A stretch of DNA of 64,000 bases, taken from assembly GCA_013400155.1 (NCBI GenBank), contig VXBM01001328.1, forward strand, positions 122,794-186,793, given 5' to 3'. The notes below the pieces were generated by a model. It worked only from the letters and a program-made list of their open reading frames with translations, was not told where the DNA came from and did not search any database. This DNA is from Helopsaltes ochotensis (Eukaryota > Chordata > Aves > Passeriformes > Locustellidae). Made by a program: the position numbers and the translations under genes. How positions within the stretch are numbered: the first letter of the stretch is position 1; every line of letters starts with the position of its first letter. Positions 22,901 through 34,900 of this stretch are shown one piece after another.

Positions 22901-25900
22901 TAAGCTCTTATCAGCACAGTTAAATAAAGAGCAAAAACAGATTTCCAGCTGCCTTGCGAGGCAGCCAGAGTGGGAGCATTAATGAACACCAGTGCCCCTG
23001 AACAGATGGATTTGGGAGACCTGGGGCAACTTCCCATGAAAACCCAGCGGTGAAATTCACTTGTGGCCTCCAGGGTGGAAGGGGGATGAGTCCAGCAGCC
23101 CAAGGGATCCGTGTCCATCAGGGAGGTGCAGTGAGGGACACTCGGGGCAGCTTCCTGGAGCTGCCACTCTCTCCCTGTTTCATCTTCTTTTCTGCCAGAG
23201 TGGGGATTAAATGCTCGACATGTATTTCTTGTTGGGACTCAGATGTTCATTAATTCTTATCTCTGTTACAGTCACACACGCTGTGAGTTCTCCAGCACTT
23301 GTAGCTAACAGAGCAGAAATGGAGCCCTGTCTCTCTCTCTCTACAAGACCTTTTAAGGATAAACTGTCCAATTAAGAAATGACACCTAAATTATTTTTAC
23401 TTCTAACCCAATAACCAACTACCCTGGCCCACAATGTGGATTTTTCTACCCAATTACAAAACACCCCCCAGACCCATGGAGAAGAAGGTGAAAAAGAAGG
23501 ACTGGCCTCTGCCCTAAATCTTCAATTTTGCTTTATATACATCACTATATTCTAAACCTTTAAACTCTGAGTTTTGCACCCTGTGCTATCACACACTTCT
23601 ATCCAAACCCCACACCCACAATCCCAGGGCTGTCACTCAATTTTGGGAGCTTCTCCACGGCCCCAGGTCAATGCAGTGTTTGCCTGGGGGTCAGTGCCTG
23701 GCAGCACAGAAATCTGGAATTCTCAGTGCCCGGGGTTCCAATCTGCACACCAAGCACGTGGGAGCTCGGAAAGCTCTGCTCCCTGCCTGCCCCTGTGCCA
23801 CTCCCAAAGCTTGACTGGGCAGAGCTGAAAATGCCAACAGAGACACCTGGAGAAAGCGTCAGCAAAAACCAGAGGGCAACACGAGTCCCTGCCCTGCTCA
23901 GCAGTCCCTGCACACGGATTTAGGCGTGGGATTATTTCCCTGTGCCCAAGCACTTTTAGAGCCTTTGGTAGAGCAGCTGAGGGTAATTTTATCAGGAAAT
24001 GTTTGTTGGATTAAGGCGTTGCCAAAACCACTCGAGAGCCACCAACTGTGCTGCCTCATCCAGCTGGGTTTGCAGATCCCAATTTCTTCCTTTTCACCAC
24101 TTTCCAAACCAAGGCAGTTCCATTGCACAACCCTGCCTTGGAGAGGGGCACAAACACACAGCTGCTGGTCTTACCCCGGTGAAACCAGAATATTTGGGGT
24201 ACAAAACAGCAACAAAAAAAGCACAGTCAGGCTGGGAATTTTAACCCAGACTGGAATCACGTAGAAACTCATTCATTTGAGCTCTCCACTGCCAGAGCCA
24301 ACACAGTGTAATGGCAATAAAATAAATACTGCTTTCCCTGTCATATCTCCTGACTCATTAAACAACCAATTTAAATGCCAGGTTCATTTTCTAACGCAGT
24401 TTGTGCTTTGTTAGGTCCTGTTCTCTATCATTTATTTATAGTCAGCAGGTGTGGAAATCTCACAGTTCACCCCAAGCAACATGACAAAGCAATGCTTCGA
24501 TTTTCAGGAGAAATCATCAAGCAAACTCATGGATAATTTTGTTAATGGTAACAACAAATACAAACTGAAGACAGCGATCCATTAAAAAAAAAAAAGAGTA
24601 ATAATAATTTAAAATCCTTTCCCTACATAATAGTTCATCCATCCCAAGTTAATTTTCCCTAAAGCAATCCAACCCTTCAGCATTCCCAACTCAAAGCCAA
24701 TCAGTTGGACAGTAAGAGGCTGAACATCACACAATCAACAGCCTTAAACACTCTGGGGAAAACTTTCAAACCTACCTAAAAATAAGTGAAAAATACACTG
24801 AAGATAAAGCACTTTTGACACTGTTCTTGCCCCAAATGTTTGCTCAAATAAAGAGCCCACGTGAGAAAAAGAACACACAGAGTTCAGGAGTTGTAACACA
24901 AACATTTCACAACCCTCTGCAACGAAAACCACAGCCCTGAGGACTCAGACACAGCCAAGGCACAATCCAAGGCAAAGGATCTCATGGAAAAAGTGATTTT
25001 CACAGACAAATCTGGGTCTTTTTCCACCTAAACTCTTCTGCAGCAGCAGTTAATAAATACTTCAACCAAAAATTTGTAATTATTGTTGCTTTAACACCAA
25101 CATTAACCATTTTAAACACCAAGGATAAGATGTTAGCAGCAGCAGCACATCCAATTTAACATCCTGCAAGGGCAAGCCCAGTTAGTCCATGAATTAAACA
25201 CTGAAGAATTCAAAATATGATCACAGTATCCAGGTGAATCCACTTCTTTCCTGATATTTAACCAAAATGGGGAATCTCCCAGAAAGGTGAGGCCACGGGG
25301 AAAGAAAATGAAAGGAAGAGCAGCAGATGGGAGAGGCAGAAAGGGGAGAAAAACTGAAATGATTGCAGAAGCATTTAGACAAATCAGGCAACTAACAAAG
25401 CATGGAGCTAAACTTGGAAGCTTCAAACAGAAAATACATTTTTGCATTATTTTTTTGTCTTGCAGATGATTTCCCACGGACTGGGTCCAATGGTCAGGTA
25501 AGCCTCAACCAGGTTTTGCCAAGGTCCAGAGCATCCTGCAGCTGATAAACTGATCTGGGAACCATTTAATTATTGATCCAAGGAATTAAATAATGAGAAT
25601 CACATTGCAGAGCCTGAACAAGGAGCTGTGCAAACAGCAAATTCACCCCTCTGCTTTGCCAGCTGTTTTGTGTTTTAAACCACTTCCTGGGAATGATTCT
25701 TATGCAAGTTCACCACAGGTAAAGAAATTTCTAAAGGACTTCCAAGTTACGTAATTTTGGAGGATAAAGTGAACAGGAATTCACTGAAGTTTCTAAAGTC
25801 TCACTAAAATAACTCCATCATTTTGGAGGACAAAGTGAGTAGGAATTCACTGAAGTTTCCAGACTAAAAGCAGACTTCTCTTTTTAATGAAAAATGAGGC

Positions 25901-28900
25901 CACGCTGACAAGGGGGTGATAAATCCCATTTCTCCTTCCCCTCAGCCCTTGCTTGCTTGGAAGGTGTTCCTGCATGGATTTTGTGATCAGAGGGCAGCAG
26001 AAAGGTTTTCATCCTCCAAGGATTCCTGCCCCTTGTGTCCACTCTGCCAACAGCCTGGATGTGCCAGCATTTTCCACAGGCACCTCGTCCAGCAGGAGCT
26101 GCACAGACACCTCCAAACCTGTGCCCTTGGAGTCACCTGATGACCCAGAACACCCTCCTCCCTCTCAAATGTTTTAAAATCAGGCTGAGATATAAACAAT
26201 AAAAATCGGTCTGTAATCAAGGTTTGCATAAATAGAAAGTTCTTTTCAAGCCCACATGGAAGTAAATGTTTAAGATGCTCAGCATCTCAAGAAAATTACT
26301 CTTCTATCAGAAAAATCAGAGCTTCTATCACACATTTCTACTATAAGAAAAGCCAAAGAAATTTCTGCAAATATGCAGCACAATAGGAATGATTAAAAGA
26401 CAACCAACTGCCTGGGTTTAGCATACTCAAAACTCCTCTATTTAAAACCAAACCAAATTGAACATGAACAAATCCAGTTTCCAAGCAATGGACTCGATTT
26501 CATTAAACCTCTGCTATCAAACAGCAGCACGTCAGGCTGATTAAACTGGAACACAGTGCTGCTGGCATGTGATGGACTGACCAACTCGTGATGTTGGGCA
26601 CTTCAAAGGAGAGAAAAAGGTCCCATGACCAGCTTGAGGAGAGTTATTCAGGGCAAGCAGTGTCTCGGTGCAAAAATGGTGTCTTGGATCTAGACAGACT
26701 CTTTCTGTGTGGAACACTCTGAACAAACTTTCATCCTTTTATTGCTTCCAGCTGATTCTCAGCTCTTGTTTAAGGCCCATCATTAAACAGTGGTGTGGGA
26801 GAAAGGTTAAGAAGATGAGGACAAGATAAGAGGCACCTTTGTAGTTGTGCCTTCTCCGTTTTTATCCAAAGCAGCAGAAAACTCAGGCGATTTCGCAAAG
26901 AAACCCTCCTTTTCTCCACAGATTAAATGCCAGCGTGAGGAATTGCAGAATTTCATACTCACTCCATCATGGATGGTGGGATGGTGCAGCAGTCCTGGAT
27001 GGCAGTCAGGGGTGAGGTGAGGTGAGCAGTGTATGAAGCTTCCACTACCTGCTTGTTCCGATTCACAACGTCCAGGTAACGGTTGAATTTCTCGCGGATT
27101 TTTTTTGCCAACTGAAAAAAAAAAGCACAAGGAAGTTTCAAATCAACCCAGCTTCTCTGTGTTACCCCGTTCCCTAACAAGCAATTAAAACCTGTGTTAA
27201 AGACAATTGTTTTCTGATTTGCTCATCGTGGTTTTAGTTTTGTGGCTTAAGCAGGAAGTCGAGTAATTAACATTGGCTGCAGCAAGGAGACTCTACAAGA
27301 AAATAAAATACATTTACCATCCAGCAAGGGGTACTTCGACAGAGTTTTTTGCATGTGTGAAAAGTGTGATTTCCATCACAGAAACTTCCCTTTCACTGAG
27401 AACTGACAGCTGGATGTGACACTGAGGTGCTTGCTCCAAGGCCTGACAAGAGTGTGATGGAGAATAAACCAAGCCACAAGCCAATTTATTGAAGTTCTAG
27501 ACACGGACACTTCAGGAAAGCCCAAATGATGGTGTTAGAGATGCCTTCACCTACACAGAACTCCTGCTGCTCCAGGAGCAAGGAGCCAACAGCCAATCTC
27601 CTGCTGATGGGAGCAACCTCAGGATCCAAGGAAACCAAACATGCCCAAATACTGCCATGAATATTTCTCTGTTCCTCAGCAGTCTCCTCATCGCGTGCAG
27701 AAGTATTTCACCACTTCCTCCACGGAGATTCGGGCCAATTAAGGCATCCCAGATTGTGCTTTTGTGCTGTATTCCCTGCTGCTTTCCTGGGAGGCTCGGC
27801 AGGCTGAGCATTGCCCGGGTGATTCTCCTCATCGATCCGAAGCTCGCTGTGCCCGCTCACAACCCACAGCTCCAAGCACAAACTGAGAAACCTTTCATTG
27901 ATGGTACAGCACAGCAAAGCCAGGCAATGATGACAGAAGTCTCGCACCGGTGGAATTCCTCCCGCAGCCTTTTGTTGGCAGAGGTCCCTCTCAGGAAGGG
28001 ACTCCTTACAAATCAGGACAAGGTTTAGAGGTTACAGTGGGATTTGTAAGAGCCAATTGCGCTCCTTCCAGAAAGCGAAAACAAACAGGTTGTGGCCCCT
28101 CCCATGCAATTCTCAGAGCATTAAAAAAAATTAGGGCGCCTCACTTTGGGAACAGCAAATTGGGTACTTCAGCCCCTCTATTTATACATGCTTCTGAAAA
28201 AAAATAAAAGTAAAATGAATGATTTTTTTGCTGGCAAATACTTCCAAGCTGGTGTGACTGGAGCGCTGGTGGTGCCTGTGGCACCTCCGCCCTGTCCATG
28301 CCAGGCAGATTCCAGGCACTGGGAAGGGCTCAGCCTGCTGGGACACATCCCGGGGTGACTGTGCTGTCACATAAGAGCTCGGTTGTGTCCCTTCATCAAG
28401 CACTTCACAACGAGCATGACTAATGACTGCCAGGGAGAAGGGGAAAGGAAAAATCTCTGTCTGCTCCTGGAGCAAACGTGACAGTGAACACAGTTACCAG
28501 GAGACATCAGGTTTTACAAGGAACATTTACTGAGACTTTCACTCCTGGTCTTTCATCAAAGGGAGGAATTGATGAAATGGAGCAGGCTCTTTTTTTGCTC
28601 TGCACATTCTGCATGCCTTTCACACCAACCAATTACGTATTTAATCATCAGCCAGACACATCCCAAATGAAAGAATCATCTCTAAGCAAGACACAGAGGT
28701 GTTGAATCATCAGAGATACTGTTTTGCATTTCTGCAAACTTCTCCAGAACTAAATCAACTCCTCAAGCCGTAACACTCCTCTCTCCTGCTCCCCGCACAC
28801 CCCAAACCCTACAGGGATGATTTAACAGAGCTGCTGCTTTCGTGCGCTGGGAAACAGCTCTGGATTTTCCAGATCCCCTGGACTAACAAATGCCTCTCCT

Positions 28901-31900
28901 AACTCTTACCAACAGGCCATTTTGGCATGATTTACTTCGTCCTGGGAGGAAGGAGGCCTCGCTGTTAAAAGCACAGCTCTGTCTCCATTGTTCCCAGGGA
29001 ATGCTGCGGCTCCGTGACAGGTCTCCAAGGAGCACAGGTTTAATAGGACCCCGCTCAAATGACTTGCAGAATTACACCTAATTAGTTCTGTGGGATGATT
29101 TATTGCCAAGGCACCAGAGGACCGCTAATGGGCTCCTCCATGTCAGACATCCAGCGCTGTTAAATTGCTCCCAGTTGTTAAGATAATAAAGCTGTTGGGG
29201 AGATCCCTTTTCTGGTTTCCAGTAAACTTCCCTTTTGTCTGGCTGTGCCCCTCAGATGTGTGCTTTAGAAGTGGATTCTCGTGGAGGGTCTCAAACAAAC
29301 ACAAGTTTCCTAAATCAAATGCACTTCGATTTGGTGGCTACAAAGTTCTCTTCTCAGTCTGGGCAAATGAAATGCCAAAGGAAAGCAGATATTTGAATCT
29401 GGGATTTCTCTCCTGGTTTTCCTACCTGAAATCAGGGAGAGGGGAGAGAGCTGAAGTTTGCTGAGCATCATTAGCAGTCATAAAACCATCACAGGGCCCC
29501 AGAACAAAAGGCCTCTGGTTTGGAATCAGGGCTGCTCTCTGATAAATGAATGCTGTACAAGCCCAGGGTTCGGTGCTGATGAGTTTTCACCTTCTAGGTT
29601 GAACGATAAAAGCACCCCACAGCCTTTGAATTTCACCCTGCCGTGCCGAGTCTAAAGATCTGACAAATCTGTTTTTCAGAAGATCCTGTACTTCAGAAGC
29701 TGACAAAAAGCAAATGCTTTGTTCCCAAACTGCGTCTCCCATGGCAAAAACCTCGGAATGGCTCAAAGTCATTCCGTTATTTCTCTGAAACGGGATCCAG
29801 CGCCTGGGTCGGGGCAGGGAGTCAAGTGCATGTCAGCAAGGAGGGATCTGAAACCTCCCAGGGCTGCAGACACCACTCCCTGCCCACGGCTGGAAGAACT
29901 GACTTTGTCTCATCTAAAGGACTCTAAAAATATTGCCCTCTGATAGCAGGACAATGCTCCCAACAATTCAAAACCAGCGAGCTCAAGAAAGTCACCGAGG
30001 GCAAGACGATCCAAAAATAATTTTCCGTTGAAAATTTCTCCAAATAAACTATGATAGGACACTGAGGGTAGCACACCAATGAAGTACTGGAAACAAATGG
30101 TTCTAATTCATCAAATTGAGAAGTATCACCCAGATGAAGCCTAACCAAACAAACTTTTCTTCCATAGCTGGGCTTCACTTCCCTCCCAGACTTTATTCCC
30201 TTTGCAGGGTGATGCACTCAGCTGCTGGAGCCTGTCACAGTAAAAGCTGCAGGCTTAAATCACCTTCTCCTCTTTCTAAATAAAAACCTGAAGTTTTTAT
30301 CCAACACATACCCTGCTTTTTTTAACCTGCCTGAAGCTGGAGAGCTGCTGGATGCTGATGGATGCCAGACCCACACCGGGTTACAAAACCTCCAAAGTAG
30401 AGAAAGAGAGATAACAAAAAATGAAAGGACAGAACGCTGAACTATGAAACCACGCTTTCATAATTGCTGAAGAATTTTTAAGGCAAAATGGAAAACTGTG
30501 CCCCCAGTCAGGCACAGAAAAGGGGCAGGGGTGTCCCACACCAAGTGTGCCAGACATTTGCTGCTCCCACAGAAATGCTCCAATTCACCCATTTTAATGG
30601 AGACCGATACAAATCTGGGTACCTTGACATCGACACAAAATCTTATTATCCTACACAAAGTGCTCTTTGCCTATCTCAAAAACAACATCAAGGGGAAGCC
30701 TCCGTGAGCATTTTTCAGATTTCTGTGTTTTTCTCCCTAATTTTAATAAACAAAACCACGAGCAGTGAGTGCTCTCTGTGAACAATGCAGCCATTAGCCC
30801 TGCTTTCCCTGGATTTCCTCTGGCAGCTGACACGCAGCCAAAGCCCTTGGGTTTGCAGACAGGTTGGACTGTAACACCTGTTTCTATTACTGCAGCACCC
30901 CTGGGTAATGCACTTCAATTGTCACCATCTCCACTGACAACCTTTCATCACAACATCACTGAGCTCCTCTAATTTTCCCAGAGACATTTCCCTCATTTGC
31001 ATCGTTCCCTCGAGCTTTTTTTTGAAAGCTTCTTCCCCCTCAAAAGCTCCGCAGCTCTGAAGTCTTCCCTTTGCAGGGAGCTCTGAGGGAAAGCAGAGCT
31101 CCAAGGTGAGGTTTTCTTTCCGGCTGTAGCTTGAAAGCCAAGGTATTTTTCATGTTTCCAAGCCTGTGTATAAAATATACATCAGTGGGGTTGACAGGCA
31201 GGGATGCCAGGACGGACTCACAGCCAGGGATTTAACACTGTCAAGCTCCTCGGGAAGGATTGCTTACACATGGAAGAGTTGAGTTAGAAATTTGAGGTTT
31301 AAATTCCCTCTGTAAACCAGAAAAATCTGGGAAAAAAGCACCTCTCTCCAACACCCACCAGGCATTCATCCTGCTGCTGTATCACAGCTGTGCACGCACG
31401 GGTTCCTCATCTAGGAAACTTTTCGTGTTATTTATTTTTCATTTATGTGGCTCTTGAAGAAACCACAGGTTTTGTGTCAACCCTGAAGAGCCAGAGGTCA
31501 GCAGGGACGTGGCTCAAGGAAGGAGCTTCAGACCACACCCTCTCTTTTAAAGGATTCTACCCATTCATGGAATCCTGGAATGGTTTGGATTGGGAGGGAC
31601 CTTAAAGATCATCTTGGAACAATGATGGTGTCCCAGCATGGCAGGGACACCTCCCACTATCCCAGGGTGCTCCAGCCTGGCCTTGGACATTTCCAGGGAT
31701 CTTCTGTGGCCACCCCACCCTCACACAGAAGAATTTCTCCCTAAAATCCCATCTAAACCTCCCCTCCTCCAACTTAAGTCCATTCTCCCTTGTGGAAAGT
31801 CCCCGTTCCTGCTTCTCTGGATGACACTGAAAATATATTTCATTATTGCAATCAGGATGCAGGAAACCACTTTCCAAAGTGCATTTTGTCACGGAAACCA

Positions 31901-34900
31901 GCACTCATTTGAGGTTTTTCTACTGGCCAGTACCTTTGGCAAAGCTTCCCAAGACTTATTCCAAGGAAGATGTCAAACAGGATGCACAGCAAAACCTAGA
32001 GAGAGGGCCACAATTCCTGAATCATTCTGGAAGTACATTAAACACACAATTATTGCCTTTTATTGTGAGGCTCACAATTTATTAATGTGTGTGAACACTC
32101 CACTTTTCACAGCCAGGGAACGTGTTGTGCTCCACAACTGAATGTAATTTTTTCAGCACATTTCAGATCTGTTTCCTCCCCAAAGATCTCTTTGCCCAGT
32201 CCACAACCAACCAAACTAAAAATCCAACCCAACGGCGGCACGGTCTGAGCTTTTCAAGCCTTTTCTCCTCAAAGCTGGTAAATCCACTCCTGCTTGAGAG
32301 CATTTCAGCCTCTCCCCTCCACGGAGCCCAGATCCTTTCTCTCCACATCACAGAAAGCAGATGTCTGGCAGGACACTGAACACACACCGACTTCCTTGAA
32401 ATCTGCTAATGTAGATTTTTCCCTCATAAAACTCCTCCTCTCTCACTTTATTTACATCACTAACTCACACCACTGCATTCTCACATCGCAGGAGAGCTCT
32501 CTGATACTGAAATAACTCACAGGGAAGGAATCCAAGTTATTTTTGGCCATTGCCATCCCGTTTTTAATACCCTATTCAAAGCAGAAAAGGTTTTATCTGT
32601 CAGGTACAGCAGTAATTCTATAACTGCAGGCCTTAAAAGCGTAACCAGTTCAGTGCTGAGAGGTAAAACTGCTCCTTGTGTGGCACGAAGAAAGCCAAAG
32701 GTATTGAACAGTTAGGCCTGAAGGCCAACAGCTGGAATCTTTCACTTTTTCAATAAACTGAGAGTCATTATTTACATGGTTTGGTATAAAAAACCCACCA
32801 CCCCCGCAACAATTCAGTGCTCTGCCAAAAAAAAAAAAAAAAGTCCCAGCTGACATAAAACTGTCATTAATTGCCTTTGGATATCAGTTGCTACGAAAAT
32901 GTTAATGAATGAGCAAAGCAGAAATGAGATTTCTCTGGCAGGGGATTTCGTTTGCTTACATTTGTTTGCCTTTGCTCAAGATGATTCCATTCAATGTCCT
33001 ACTCTTATAAAATTCGGGTTCTGTTGCCAGGGATTCATTAGAGCTAAAAGATCTGGTTATTAATGAACCAGAAGTGCTCAATTATTCTTCCATCCACTTC
33101 ACTGTAGAGCTTTTTACCACAGTAATTACACTTTACCAGAGCCCTGTTTTCTCCCCTGACAGCTCCAAATCCATCACCCCACCTCCAGTGTTTGGACAGC
33201 TCTTTAAATCCACTTGGGATGAACACAGACATCTGCTCTGGGAAACAAGGACTGTCTTTTCCTCAGTGGAGAATCCACAGTCAGGACTTCAAAGAAGTTT
33301 TAATCCAGTTTCTTGGTTTCCCAAAAACACTTTTGCCTTTCAAAAGCCATCTGATCCATCTGATCCAGCCCACATGGCCCTTTCTGTGGCGCACAGACCA
33401 CCCAGAAACACTCCTGGAAATGCTGCCTTCCACAACACAGAGCCAGAGAACCCATCCTGGGGGATGTTGGGATGGTTTGGGAGTTAAATTGTTAAAGCCA
33501 GGTGACAATGACATTCCCATGGTCCCTCTCTGCTTGCAAGCACCCACCTGGGCATGCCTACAGGGAAGCCAAAACTTCCAAAAGGCTGGGAGAGGGGCTG
33601 GAGCCCCAGGAGAGGCTGAGGGAGCTGGGAAGGGGCTCAGCCTGGAGCAAAGGAGGTTCAGGGGGGCCCCTGTGGCTCTGCACAATTCCCTGCCAGGAAG
33701 GGACAGCCGGGGGGGATTTGGGATCTGCTCCAGGGAACAGGGACAGGAGGAGAGGGAACGGCCCCAGGTTGGGCCAGGGGAGGCTCCGGGGGGATATTGG
33801 GAAAATTCCTTCCTGGAAAGGTTGTCCAGCCCTGGTACAGCTGCCCAGGAGTCCCCACCCTTGGAGGGATTGATTTAAAAGCTCTGTGAATGTGGCATTT
33901 GGGGACATGAGGTGGCCTTGGCAGTGCTGGGGATTGGTCTTAAAGGTCTTTTCCTACCTAGAAGTTCCTTATGATCCCATTTGAACCAGCTCTGCTTTGA
34001 CTTCTTCCTCATTAAAACAAGTTAAAGAAGACTGGAAATGTCACCATTTCCAGGAAGCACGACTTGGAGTGTTAATTATTTCTGTATTCCATGTGCAGTT
34101 TGAATCCACACAAACTGCTCTGGGAAACCACAGTGGGACACTGCCTGCAGGGCTGAACAGCAACTCCCTCCTCCCCAGGGAAAGCCCCACTCTGAGGAGC
34201 TTCTGTTTTTCCTGAATGTTTAAACTGGTTTGATGGGGGTCTAGGAAGGTCAGGTTACTCCTGAAGGTTGAGCCAGTCCATGCTTAAATTGGGAAGAAAA
34301 GCTGGTTCTTTGCTCCATTTCTTCGACCAAAACCCATCACCTTTTCCATAAATGTAATTAGTACTTTAATTTCTTAAAGAATAAAACATGACCTATTTGA
34401 TCCATTTGAAAACTGATCCAAAATTAATTTTAAAAATATACACATGCATTAAAATGCAAACTGCCCGTGTATTATCTCAATGTTAAATTGAAGAGTTAAA
34501 TGTTGAAATGTGTTCCTGTAAAACCCCACAAAATTACAAGCACCCCTCAACCACACCTGTGATGCACCAGGCTGCAGCTGTCCCGTATTTCCACATCATA
34601 ATAATATTAATGGGTTTACTTTGAACTTGAAATTTTAAAAGAGACACTTCCAACATGAAAGCCTGACAATTAATGGGAGCTACTTCGTGAGGGCCCTTTT
34701 GTTTCCAAGGGACAGCCCCACTCCCAGCAGATGGAAAAGCTTTTCACGGCAATGCAAAATTCTCTCAAAAGCATCATCAGCACATGCAGCCCGTCCCCAT
34801 TTATATCCCACTCCACTGGCTGTGATCTGAGGTTAGAAAGAGGCCACAAATCCAGACAGAAAGAATTCCCTGAGCTCCCTCTGCCAGCGGAGGTGGGAGG

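Larger units (their letters stand above)
18829..26962 (-). other. CACHD1: Intron 3 of CACHD1 (8.1 kb)
   Basis: Contains the decoy copies of the exon 4 acceptor (up to about 19300), the 22-bp degenerate array with a larger duplication (20570-21290), a CpG-enriched block (21440-21970), a possible LTR remnant (23330-23690), an AT-rich candidate element (24290-24470) and a 66-bp two-copy repeat (25754-25865). Confidence 0.88.

Noticed and set aside
33192..33878. 228-codon plus-strand open frame
   Set aside because: Most of it lies in a CR1 LINE fragment and shows no reverse transcriptase or endonuclease motif.
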